NCBI GenBank assembly: GCA_034664395.1 | Contig: JAXDHQ010000034.1 | Coordinates: 1 to 11,731 of the forward strand | Length of the DNA stretch: 11,731 nucleotides | From: JAOPZW01 sp034664395 | GTDB taxonomy: Bacteria > Actinomycetota > Thermoleophilia > Solirubrobacterales > Solirubrobacteraceae | Direction of reading: 5' to 3' | Shown here: piece by piece, positions 1 through 7,162 of the stretch | Layout: every line of letters begins with the position of its first letter | Numbering within the stretch: position 1 is the first letter of the stretch | Position numbers and translations under genes: made by a program | The notes under the pieces: generated by a model | What the model saw: only the letters and a program-made list of their open reading frames with translations | Databases searched by the model: none | Told to the model about the DNA's origin: nothing

Positions 1-1
1 C

Positions 2-166
2 GAGATCGTCGACGTCGACGACGGCGAGGTCGTCCTGTACTGGGACCTGCTGCCGCGCGACGCCAAGCGCGTGGTCGCGATGGTTCGCGCCGACCTGCAG
101 GAGCTCGAGGCGCGCGAGTTCTTCGAGCGATGGGCGTCGTTCGAGGGCGACGCCGATCTGCGCTGA
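2..166 (+). CDS. 3' end of an unrecognised protein (5' truncated by the window)
   Basis: An open frame enters from the left edge (first whole codon at base 2) and ends at TGA 164-166, giving the last 54 residues of a protein. The fragment is acidic at its start (EIVDVDDGEVVLYWDL) and continues into a charged helix-like stretch (RVVAMVRADLQELEAREFFERW). I do not recognise a family. The frame has the G/C-rich third positions of the neighbouring genes, which supports real coding. It lies on the same strand as the pyruvate dehydrogenase E1 genes, 81 bp upstream, but a promoter-like box in that gap suggests it is a separate transcription unit. Function unknown. Confidence 0.6.
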   Translation, partial: EIVDVDDGEVVLYWDLLPRDAKRVVAMVRADLQELEAREFFERWASFEGDADLR

Positions 167-232
167 GGCGGCGCCCGTCGTCACACGCCACCCCCGGCGT
201 CGAAGCGCACGAGATCGCCCCCGGCGCTGCGC

Positions 233-238
233 TAACGT
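233..238 (+). promoter_or_regulatory. Putative -10 box (TAACGT) of a leaderless or near-leaderless promoter
   Basis: TAACGT fits the TANNNT actinobacterial -10 pattern and lies 9 nt before the ATG at 248. A start of transcription about 7 nt downstream of the box would leave 0-3 nt of leader. No Shine-Dalgarno sequence precedes this ATG, which agrees with leaderless translation, and no -35 hexamer is evident. Similar boxes precede the ATGs at 5339 and at 7795 (minus strand). This is inferred from position and pattern only. Confidence 0.45.
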
Positions 239-247
239 CCTGCTCCG

Positions 248-1399
248 ATGGCCGACCACCCCCTTCCAGAGCCCGACGTAGCCCGCGAGTGGCTGAAGAC
301 GATGACGCTCATCCGCCGCTTCGAGGAGCGCGCGGGCGAGATGTACGCCAAGGCCAAGGTCGGAGGCTTCCTCCACCTCGCCATCGGCGAGGAGGCGACG
401 ATCGTGGGGTCGGCGCGCGCCATGCGCGACGAGGACTACCTCATCTCGACCTACCGCTCGCACGGCCACGCGCTCGTGCGCGGGACGAGCCCCGACGCCG
501 TCATGGCCGAGCTCTTCGGCCGCGTCGACGGCTGCTCGAAGGGCCGCGGCGGATCGATGCACATGTTCGACCTGGAGCGGCGCTTCATGGGCGGCTACGG
601 CATCGTCGGCGGCAACCTGCCGATCGCCGCCGGCTTCGGCCTGGCCTCCGACTACCTGGGCACCGAGGAGGCGACGCTCTGCACCTTCGGCGACGGCGCG
701 TCCAACCAGGGCACCTTCGGCGAGACGATGAACCTCGCCGCGCTGTGGCGGCTGCCGGTGGTCTTCATGGTCACGAACAACCAGTACGGCATGGGCACCG
801 CGCTCGAGCGCCACTCGGCCGTCACCGACCTGCAGGTCAAGGGCGAGGGCTTCGGCGTGCCGGGCATGGAGTGCGACGGCATGGACGTCCTCGACACCTT
901 CCACGTCACGCGCGAGGCGCTGCGCATCGCCCGCGAGGAGCGCCGGCCGGTGCTCGTCGAGGCGATCACCTACCGCTTCCGCGGCCACTCGATGGCCGAC
1001 CCCGAGGAGTACCGCACCCGCGAGCAGGTGGAGGAGTGGCGCAAGCGCGACCCGCTGCTGCAATGGGGCGAGCGCCTCGTCGCCGAGAACGTCGTCACCC
1101 AGGAGGAGCGCGAGCGCTTCGACGAGGAGGCCGTCGCCCGCGTCGACCAGGCGGTGGCCTTCGCCGACGCCTCCCCCGAGCCCGAGCCCGAGTCGCTCTA
1201 CGACGACGTCTACGTCCTCGGCGGCCAGGTGCACGGCTGGTACTCGGTCGACGAGCGCTCGGCCGGCGTGCACAAGGGCGAGGACGAGCGCGCGCTGGCC
1301 GGCGGCCGCCAGCGCGCCGACGCCTCGGACGGGCACAACGCCACCGGGGAGGTCCCCCAGCGGATGACGGCGGCCATCGAGGCCGGGGAGGACACCTGA
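248..1399 (+). CDS. pdhA: Pyruvate dehydrogenase-type E1 component, alpha subunit
   Basis: This 383-aa protein is the thiamine-diphosphate-binding half of the E1 heterotetramer that decarboxylates a 2-oxo acid, most likely pyruvate, and reductively acylates the E2 lipoyl group in the cytosol. The ThDP/Mg motif runs from G148-D149-G150 to N177-N178, the usual ~30-residue spacing. Also visible are YRSHGH (Y69-H74), the CSKGRGGSMHMF segment typical of pyruvate-type E1 alpha, and YRFRGHSMADPEEYRTRE (from Y242), matching the family's active-site loop with the His-Ser-Met that carries the phosphorylation site in mitochondrial enzymes. The last ~50 residues (after about 335) are polar and outside the conserved core. 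ATG 248 is chosen because the E1 fold starts soon after it and a TAACGT box lies just upstream. E1 beta follows after 2 nt. Pyruvate over other 2-oxo acids is inferred from motif style. Confidence 0.9.
   Translation: MADHPLPEPDVAREWLKTMTLIRRFEERAGEMYAKAKVGGFLHLAIGEEATIVGSARAMRDEDYLISTYRSHGHALVRGTSPDAVMAELFGRVDGCSKGRGGSMHMFDLERRFMGGYGIVGGNLPIAAGFGLASDYLGTEEATLCTFGDGASNQGTFGETMNLAALWRLPVVFMVTNNQYGMGTALERHSAVTDLQVKGEGFGVPGMECDGMDVLDTFHVTREALRIAREERRPVLVEAITYRFRGHSMADPEEYRTREQVEEWRKRDPLLQWGERLVAENVVTQEERERFDEEAVARVDQAVAFADASPEPEPESLYDDVYVLGGQVHGWYSVDERSAGVHKGEDERALAGGRQRADASDGHNATGEVPQRMTAAIEAGEDT
1385..1391 (+). promoter_or_regulatory. Shine-Dalgarno site for E1 beta
   Basis: GGGGAGG lies inside the last codons of the E1 alpha gene, 10 nt before the ATG at 1402. 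It supports 1402 as the E1 beta start although the frame is open far upstream (to 130), and it implies coupled translation of the two subunits. Confidence 0.65.
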
Positions 1400-1401
1400 T
1401 C

Positions 1402-2424
1402 ATGGCCGCCACGGCCGAGCCGCAGCAGTCGACCGGCACGCGAGTGCTCCGCTACCGCGAGGCGCTCAACGAGGCGCTGCGCGAGGAGATGCTCCGCGAC
1501 GAGCGCGTCATGCTCATGGGCGAGGACATCGGCGTCTTCAACGGCGCGTTCAAGGTGACCGCCGGCCTGCTCGACGAGTTCGGCGAGAAGCGCGTGCGCG
1601 ACACGCCGATCTCCGAGAACACGATCGTCGGCATGGGCGTCGGCGCGGCGATGACCGGCCTGCGCCCCGTCGTCGAGCTCATGACGATCAACTTCTCGCT
1701 GCTCGCGCTCGACCAGATCGTCAACCACGCCGCGCACATCCGCTACATGTTCGGCGGCCAGGTGTCGGTGCCGCTCGTCGTGCGCATGCCCCAGGGCGCC
1801 GGACACCAGCTCGGCCCGACGCACTCGCACTGCCTCGAGGCCCTGTTCCTGCACGTCCCGGGCCTGCTCGTCGCCGTCCCCTCGACCCCGGCCGACGCCA
1901 AGGGCCTGCTCAAGGCGGCGATCCGCGACGACAACCCCGTCATCTTCATCGAGCACGAGTACCTCTACGGCCAGCGCGGCGAGGTGCCCGACGATGACGA
2001 GCACCTGGTCGACTTCGGCAAGGCCGTCGTGCGCCGCGAGGGCGCCGACGTGACGATCGTCGGGATCTCGCGCATGGCGACCACGGCGCTGAAGGCGGCG
2101 AAGGTGCTCGCGGAGGAGCACGAGATCGAGGCCGAGGTCATCGATCCGCGCACGCTGCGCCCGCTCGACCTCGACACGATCCTCGCCTCGGTGCGCAAGA
2201 CCAACCGCTGCGTGATCGTCGAGGAGGGCTGGCCCCACGGCGGCGTCGGCGCGAACCTCGCCGCGCTCGTGCAGGAGCAGGCCTTCGACGAGCTCGACGC
2301 CCCGATCGGCCGCGTCACCGGCGCCGACGTGCCGATGCCCTACGCCAAGAACCTCGAGCAGATCGCCTTCCCGCACGAGCCGCAGGTCGTCGACGCCGTG
2401 CTCGCGACGTTCCGCGACCTCTAG
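1402..2424 (+). CDS. pdhB: Pyruvate dehydrogenase-type E1 component, beta subunit
   Basis: The 340-aa beta subunit completes the E1 active site. It starts with a short polar tail, then YREALNEALREEMLRDERV, then the family signature MGEDIGVFNGAFKVT. E72 in DTPISEN matches the glutamate that activates the ThDP pyrimidine ring (Glu59 of human E1 beta). Pyruvate-type features follow: ELMTINFSLLALDQIVNHAA, then AKGLLKAAIRDDNPVIFIEH. The stretch GHQLGPTHSHCLEAL with IFIEH recalls cyanobacterial and plastid E1 beta more than the mitochondrial type. The C-terminal transketolase-like domain contains DPRTLRPLD and VEEGWPHGG. ATG 1402, 2 nt after the E1 alpha stop and preceded by GGGGAGG, is preferred because the frame upstream of it overlaps E1 alpha and looks unlike protein. 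The gene ends 63 nt before the c-di-GMP enzyme. Confidence 0.9.
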   Translation: MAATAEPQQSTGTRVLRYREALNEALREEMLRDERVMLMGEDIGVFNGAFKVTAGLLDEFGEKRVRDTPISENTIVGMGVGAAMTGLRPVVELMTINFSLLALDQIVNHAAHIRYMFGGQVSVPLVVRMPQGAGHQLGPTHSHCLEALFLHVPGLLVAVPSTPADAKGLLKAAIRDDNPVIFIEHEYLYGQRGEVPDDDEHLVDFGKAVVRREGADVTIVGISRMATTALKAAKVLAEEHEIEAEVIDPRTLRPLDLDTILASVRKTNRCVIVEEGWPHGGVGANLAALVQEQAFDELDAPIGRVTGADVPMPYAKNLEQIAFPHEPQVVDAVLATFRDL

Positions 2425-2487
2425 CGCGACGTCCGCCATCTGCCCGGACCGCTCAAACGCGGGCCATCCCCGCCGATGACCGGATGA

Positions 2488-5292
2488 GTGCAACGTGCCC
2501 AGGCCAACGGGTCCCACGTCCTCGCCCGCCTTCCGGCGCTGCGCTTCCTGGCGCTCACGAGCGACTTCGCCGGCGTCAGCGATCTGACCGGCCGGATCCT
2601 CCACGTCAACCCGGCCATGGCGGCGCGCGCCGGCCGCGACGCGGCCGCGCTCGTGGGACGGCCGGCCATCGAGCTCCTGCACCCGGAGGACCGCAAGCGC
2701 TTCGCCATCGCCTTCGCCGGGCTGCTCGCCTCGGGCGACGCCACCGCCAACATCACGATCGACGCGCGTCTGGGCTCGCCGGCGACCGGTTGGCGCTGGT
2801 GCACGGGCAACATCGCGGTGGACCGCGAGAACGGCATGGTCTACGGCCTCGGTCGCGAGACGACCGAGCTGCGCGAGGCCGAGGAGCGCTTTCGCCAGGC
2901 CTTCGAGGACCGCGGCATCGCCAAGGCGATGACCAGCCTCGACGGACGCTTCCTGCGCGTCAACTCCGCCCTCGCCGATCTGCTCGGCCGCCCCACCGAG
3001 GAGCTCGAGGGGATGGCCGTGAGCGCCGTCACGCTGCCCGAGCATCGCGCCGCCGACCGCCGCGCGATGGCCCAGCTCGCCTCCGGCGAGCGGGCCGCCC
3101 ACCGCTCCGACAAGTGCTACCTGCGCCCCGACGGCGCCGAGGTCTGGGTGTCGCTGCGGGCGAGCGTCGTGCGCAGCGACGACGGCGCGCCCCAGTTCTT
3201 CCTCTCGCACATGGTCGACATCGCCGAGCGCCGGGCCGCGCAGCTCGCGCTGGAGACCAGCGAGCGCCGCTTCCGCACGCTGGCCGCCGCCTCGCCGGCG
3301 GGCATCTTCGCCCTCGACGGCGAGGGGCGCCTGCGCTACGCCAACGAGCGCCTGCGCGAGATCATGGACCTCGAGTCCGGCAGCGCGCGCGACCACATGT
3401 GGCTGGAACGCATCGTCGAGGAGGACCGCGAGCGCGCGTTCACCGAGGCGCGCCGGTCGCGGGACGAGAACGTGCGCACCTCGTTCGACGTGCGCCTCGA
3501 CGTCGGGGCCGAGCGCTGGGGGCGCGTCCACCTCGCACCCGTCGCCGACGTCGACGGTGCGGTGACGAGCTTCGTCGGGACGCTCGACGACGTGACGGTC
3601 GAGGTCACCGCGCGCCACGCGCTCGCCGCGCGCGAGGCCGAGTACCGGATGCTGGCCGAGCACTCCACCGACTTCCTCTCGCGCCACTCGCCCGGCGCGC
3701 AGTTCCTCTACGCCTCGCCCGTGGCGAGGACGATGCTCGGATGGAACCCCGAGGCGCTGCTCGGCCACAGCGCCGAGGAGCTCGGCCTGACCCACCCGGA
3801 GGACCGCGAGCTGCTCGCCCAGGCGTGGCGCGACTGCCGCGAGGGCGGCGGCGCGCGCCGCTGCACCTATCGCGCGCTGCGCCGCGACGGCTCGCTGCTG
3901 TGGCTGGAGACGTCCTTCCGCGCCGTGCGCGACGACGACGACGAGGTCGTCGAGGTCGTGTGCGTCTCGCGCGACATCTCCGATCGCAAGAGCGCCGAGA
4001 TCGAGCTCGCCCACCGCGCCCTGCACGATGCGCTGACCGGCCTGCCCAACCGCACGCTGTTCCTCGACCGCCTCGCCCACGCGCTGCGCCGCGCGCGCCG
4101 CAGCGGCCGCCGCGTCGCCGTCCTCTTCCTCGACCTCGACCGCTTCAAGGTGGTCAACGACTCGCTCGGCCACAAGGCCGGCGACCGCCTGCTCGTGGAC
4201 GTCGCCATGCGCCTCAGCGACGCCGTGCGCCCGTCGGACACGCTCGCGCGCTTCGGCGGCGACGAGCTCACGCTGCTGTGCGAGGACGTCGAGGACGACA
4301 TCGACGCGCAGGCGATCGCCGGGCGCCTCCTGGCGACCTTCGAGGAGCCCTTCGAGGTGGGCGACGACGAGGCGTTCCTGCAGGCCAGCATCGGCATCGC
4401 GGTGTCGCACGACGGCTTCGAGGCGCCCGACGACCTCATCCGCGACGCCGACGCCGCCATGTACCGGGCCAAGGAGGGCGGCACGGGGATGGAGGTGTTC
4501 GACGAGGCGATGCGCGAGCACGTCCGCGACCGCCTGATGACCGAGAGCCAGCTCCGCCGCGGCATCGAGCGCGGCGAGCTGCGGCTGCACTGCCAGCCGG
4601 TCGTCGAGCTCGACGGCGGGCGCATCACGGGGTTCGAGTGCCTGGTGCGCTGGGAGCACCCGCAGCGCGGGCTCATCCCGCCGGGCGCGTTCATCCCGCT
4701 CGCCGAGGAGACCGGCCTCATCGTCTCGCTGGGCAACTGGGTCCTGCGCGAGGCGTGCACGACGCTGCGCCAGGTGATCGACGCCACCGGTCGCGACGAC
4801 CTTCAGATGGGCGTCAACATCTCTCCGCGCCACCTGCGCCAGCCCGACCTCCTGCCGACCGTGCGCGACGCGCTGAACGAGCACGGGCTGTCGAGCCGCC
4901 ACCTCATCCTCGAGATCACCGAGAGCGCGGTCATGGAGAGCGCCGCGGCGCCGGTCCTCGACGCGCTCAAGGCGCTCGGGGTGCGCCTGGCGATGGACGA
5001 CTTCGGCACCGGCTACTCGTCGCTGTCGCAGCTCCGGCAGTTCCCGCTGGACCTGCTGAAGATCGACCGCTCGTTCGTGGCCAACCTCGCCGACGGGGAG
5101 GGCTCGTCGATCGCCGGCGCCATCGTCTCGGTGGCGCGCGCGCTCGGACTGCGCACGGTGGCCGAGGGCATCGAGGACGCCGAGCAGCTCGCCGCGGTCA
5201 TCGCGCTGGGCTGCGATCTCGGCCAGGGCTACCACTTCGCGCGGCCCATGCCGGCCGAAGAGCTCACGACGCTCATCGTCGCCTCGGCCTAG
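2488..5292 (+). CDS. Four-PAS GGDEF-EAL cyclic-di-GMP synthase/phosphodiesterase
   Basis: A 934-aa protein with no signal peptide or membrane segment, so probably cytosolic. Four PAS-like sensor modules occupy roughly residues 21-128, 133-248, 262-380 and 386-505, with charged helical linkers such as REAEERF and SERRF. The GGDEF (diguanylate cyclase) domain covers about 511-672: HDALTGLPNR, the metal-binding FLDLDRFKVVND, the active-site GGDEL at 590-594, and an RxxD inhibitory site (R581-D584) five residues before it. The EAL (phosphodiesterase) domain covers about 690-930: E717-C718-L719-V720-R721 in place of EALxR, then VNISPRHL, LEITES, DDFGTGYSS (from D837), K858-I859-D860, AEGIED and QGYHFARPMP. 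The main metal and substrate residues of both domains are present, so either activity is possible; the net direction cannot be told. GTG 2488 is the first start codon after an in-frame TGA at 2485. It lies between E1 beta and E2, so it could share the E1 transcript. Confidence 0.92.
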   Translation: MQRAQANGSHVLARLPALRFLALTSDFAGVSDLTGRILHVNPAMAARAGRDAAALVGRPAIELLHPEDRKRFAIAFAGLLASGDATANITIDARLGSPATGWRWCTGNIAVDRENGMVYGLGRETTELREAEERFRQAFEDRGIAKAMTSLDGRFLRVNSALADLLGRPTEELEGMAVSAVTLPEHRAADRRAMAQLASGERAAHRSDKCYLRPDGAEVWVSLRASVVRSDDGAPQFFLSHMVDIAERRAAQLALETSERRFRTLAAASPAGIFALDGEGRLRYANERLREIMDLESGSARDHMWLERIVEEDRERAFTEARRSRDENVRTSFDVRLDVGAERWGRVHLAPVADVDGAVTSFVGTLDDVTVEVTARHALAAREAEYRMLAEHSTDFLSRHSPGAQFLYASPVARTMLGWNPEALLGHSAEELGLTHPEDRELLAQAWRDCREGGGARRCTYRALRRDGSLLWLETSFRAVRDDDDEVVEVVCVSRDISDRKSAEIELAHRALHDALTGLPNRTLFLDRLAHALRRARRSGRRVAVLFLDLDRFKVVNDSLGHKAGDRLLVDVAMRLSDAVRPSDTLARFGGDELTLLCEDVEDDIDAQAIAGRLLATFEEPFEVGDDEAFLQASIGIAVSHDGFEAPDDLIRDADAAMYRAKEGGTGMEVFDEAMREHVRDRLMTESQLRRGIERGELRLHCQPVVELDGGRITGFECLVRWEHPQRGLIPPGAFIPLAEETGLIVSLGNWVLREACTTLRQVIDATGRDDLQMGVNISPRHLRQPDLLPTVRDALNEHGLSSRHLILEITESAVMESAAAPVLDALKALGVRLAMDDFGTGYSSLSQLRQFPLDLLKIDRSFVANLADGEGSSIAGAIVSVARALGLRTVAEGIEDAEQLAAVIALGCDLGQGYHFARPMPAEELTTLIVASA

Positions 5293-5326
5293 CGGCGCCG
5301 GGCCGCGCCCGGCCGCCGCCCGCGGG

Positions 5327-5332
5327 TAGCAT
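5327..5332 (+). promoter_or_regulatory. Putative -10 box (TAGCAT) of a leaderless promoter for E2
   Basis: TAGCAT, a TANNNT box, ends 6 nt before the ATG at 5339. If transcription starts at the A of that ATG, the box sits exactly at -12 to -7. No Shine-Dalgarno sequence is present and no -35 element is obvious. The box lies in the 46-bp gap after the GGDEF-EAL stop, so E2 can probably be transcribed without the signalling gene. Confidence 0.55.
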
Positions 5333-5338
5333 CCGGGC

Positions 5339-6757
5339 ATGCCCGACGTCGTCATGCCGCGCCTCTCCGATTCGATGGAAGAGGGCACGATCCTGAAGTG
5401 GCTCAAGGCTGATGGCGACGAGGTCGCCCGCGGCGACGAACTGGTCGAGATCGAGACCGACAAGGCCACGATGACCTACGAGGCCGACACGGCCGGCACG
5501 CTGGTGATCGTCGCCCACGAGGGCGAGACGCTGCCGATCGGCCAGGTCATCGCGCGCATCGGCGACGCGAGCGAGGCTCCGGCGCAGCAGAGCGCGTCGA
5601 CCGGCGAGGCCGCCGCCGCGCAGCAGGCCGCCGGCAACGGCGCCTCGAGCGACGTCGCGGCCGAGCCCGCCCCGGTCGCCGCGGCGGCCACCGCCGAGCC
5701 GCCGGCCGCGGCGCCCGCTGCGGCTCCGGCTCCGGCTCCTGCGGCTCCGGCTCCGGCTCCGGCTCCGGCGAGCGGCGGCACGGTCGAGGCCAACGGCGGG
5801 CGCCCGAAGGCGTCGCCGATCGCGCGGCGGATCGCGCGCGAGCGCGGGGTCGACCTCTCCGCGCTGCAGGGCACCGGGCCCGGCGGGCGCATCGTCAAGG
5901 CCGACGTCGAGGCCGCCGTGAGCGGCGCCGCGCCCGTGGCCGCTCCCGCCGCGCCGGCCGCGGCGCCCGAGGTATCCGCGCCCGCGCCGGCCGCCCCTCC
6001 GGCCCCCACGGCGGCGGCGCCCCCACCGGCCCCGAGCACGGTCGCCGAGACCGGCACCGCCAAGGGCGACGTCACCATCCAGGAGCTCTCGCGCACCCAG
6101 CAGGTCATCGCCCGGCGGATGGCCGAGTCCAAGGCCACGGTGCCCGAGTTCAGCATCTCGACGGACGTCGACATGGAGGGCGCCGTCGACCTGCGCCGTC
6201 AGCTCAAGACGGCGGCCGAGACCACCGGCGGGACCGTCCCGTCGTACAACGACATGGTGGTCAAGGCGTCGGCCCTGGCGCTGCGCGAGTTCCCCCGCGC
6301 CAACGGCTCCTACAAGGACGGCCGCTTCGAGCTCTACTCGCGCGTGAACGTCGGCGTCGCGGTCGCCGCCCACGACGCGCTCGTCGTCCCCACCGTCTTC
6401 GACGCCGACCGCAAGTCGCTCGGCGAGATCGGCCGCGACACGCGCGCGCTGGCCGAGCGCGTCCGCGCGAACGCGGTGACGCCGCCCGAGCTCAGCGGCG
6501 GGACGTTCACCGTCTCGAACCTCGGCATGTTCGGCGTGACCGAGTTCGCCGCCGTCATCAACCCGCCGCAGGCGGCGATCCTCGCCGTCGGCAAGATGGA
6601 GCCGCGCGCGGTCGTCCGCGACGGCGAGGTCGTCGCGCGCAACACGATGACCATCACGCTCGTCTGCGACCACCGCATCCTCTACGGCGCCGACGCAGCC
6701 GAGTTCCTGGCCCGGATCCGCGCGCTGCTCGAGCAGCCCGTGGCGCTGGCGTTGTAG
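5339..6757 (+). CDS. pdhC: Dihydrolipoamide acyltransferase (E2), pyruvate dehydrogenase type
   Basis: This 472-aa core enzyme transfers the acyl group from lipoyl-lysine to CoA. Domains in order: one N-terminal lipoyl domain (1-75; lipoylated K42 in ETDKATMTYEA), a long Ala/Pro-rich swinging linker (about 85-150), a peripheral-subunit-binding domain (about 157-194; ASPIARRIARERGVDL then GTGPGGRIVKADV), a second Ala/Pro linker, and the catalytic domain (about 240-472). The active-site motif normally read as HxxxDG is H445-R-I-L-Y449-G450, with Tyr in place of Asp. From memory of the family, cyanobacterial and plastid pyruvate dehydrogenase E2 have the same HRxxYG form, so this is probably a functional variant. 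It is separated from its E1 genes by the 2.8-kb c-di-GMP gene and has its own promoter-like box. A pyruvate role is inferred from E1 context and E2 type. Confidence 0.88.
   Translation: MPDVVMPRLSDSMEEGTILKWLKADGDEVARGDELVEIETDKATMTYEADTAGTLVIVAHEGETLPIGQVIARIGDASEAPAQQSASTGEAAAAQQAAGNGASSDVAAEPAPVAAAATAEPPAAAPAAAPAPAPAAPAPAPAPASGGTVEANGGRPKASPIARRIARERGVDLSALQGTGPGGRIVKADVEAAVSGAAPVAAPAAPAAAPEVSAPAPAAPPAPTAAAPPPAPSTVAETGTAKGDVTIQELSRTQQVIARRMAESKATVPEFSISTDVDMEGAVDLRRQLKTAAETTGGTVPSYNDMVVKASALALREFPRANGSYKDGRFELYSRVNVGVAVAAHDALVVPTVFDADRKSLGEIGRDTRALAERVRANAVTPPELSGGTFTVSNLGMFGVTEFAAVINPPQAAILAVGKMEPRAVVRDGEVVARNTMTITLVCDHRILYGADAAEFLARIRALLEQPVALAL
5722..5766 (+). repeat. GGCTCC hexamer microsatellite in the E2 linker
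   Basis: Seven GGCTCC units (three, then TGC, then four) lie inside the E2 reading frame and encode an alternating Ala-Pro run. Units of 6 bp plus a 3-bp interruption keep the frame, so gain or loss of units would change only linker length. The GCT/CCG codons repeated here differ from the mixed codons around them, which points to slippage expansion. Confidence 0.85.
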
Positions 6758-6981
6758 GCGGCCGGTCGGCGCGCCGGGCGGTCGACTTCCGGCGTTCGTG
6801 GTCGACAAGGCACCGAGGGGAAGCGAAGTCGCGGGCGTTCGGCGTGAATCGGGGGTCCGCCGTCGCAGGGCCGCCCGGGCGTGCCCCAGGCCGGAAGCGC
6901 GTCGGCGCACGCGTGGTTTGCCGCCCGGCGCCGCCACTACGCAGCACCGCGCACGCCAGCCACGGCCCGCGACCCGCTGGC

Positions 6982-7014
6982 GCACTTAAGCGAACCCCAG
7001 GTTCGCCAAAGTGC
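6982..7014. repeat. Two-part imperfect palindrome (33 bp stem-loop)
   Basis: The outer arms GCACTT (6982-6987) and AAGTGC (7009-7014) and the inner arms GCGAACC (6990-6996) and GGTTCGC (7000-7006) are exact reverse complements. They are separated by a 2/2 internal bulge (AA opposite CA) and closed by a CCA loop. This gives 13 perfect pairs in 33 bp. It is richer in A/T than its surroundings and lies close to the middle of the convergent gap, so it could act as a bidirectional terminator, although no clear U-tract follows on either strand. A regulator-binding dyad or a REP-like dispersed repeat are alternatives. No second copy was seen in this window. Confidence 0.7.
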
Positions 7015-7162
7015 AGAAGCTCCCCGCCGTGCGCCACCGGTCGAGCTAGCGACGCGAGCGCTACCCGCCACGGCGCGCACCACGAACGTCACGAGACTGC
7101 GCAAACTCTCTTCCCTCGGTGCCCTGGCCGCGCACCCACGCGCAAGCCGGCGGAGCGCGCCC

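Noticed and set aside
130..1401. Upstream extension of E1 beta as one 764-aa protein
   Set aside because: The first ~420 residues are Arg/Pro-rich and overlap E1 alpha in another frame. ATG 1402 with GGGGAGG upstream gives a normal-length E1 beta.
2484..5396. A second long plus-strand frame over the c-di-GMP gene, starting at ATG 2484
   Set aside because: It encodes Arg/Ala/Pro-rich low-complexity sequence, while the frame from GTG 2488 encodes PAS, GGDEF and EAL domains.
1210..5469. A 4.26-kb uninterrupted open frame on the minus strand opposite E1 beta and the c-di-GMP gene
   Set aside because: The predicted peptide is a low-complexity mix of Ala, Arg, Val, Glu, His and Asp with no domain. 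Such frames arise opposite GC-rich genes because stop codons become rare in that register. The plus strand has clear families over the same span.
5273..6985. A 570-aa minus-strand frame opposite E2
   Set aside because: Gly/Arg/Asp-rich repeats mirror the Ala-Pro linker codons; no domain and no ribosome site, and E2 is certain on the other strand.
6992..7004. LexA (SOS) box in the palindrome
   Set aside because: GAAC and GTTC are separated by 5 nt rather than the 4 of the GAAC-n4-GTTC consensus, and no SOS-type gene is adjacent.
6982..7014. tRNA T-arm suggested by GGTTCGC
   Set aside because: No acceptor stem, D-arm or anticodon arm could be drawn around it on either strand.
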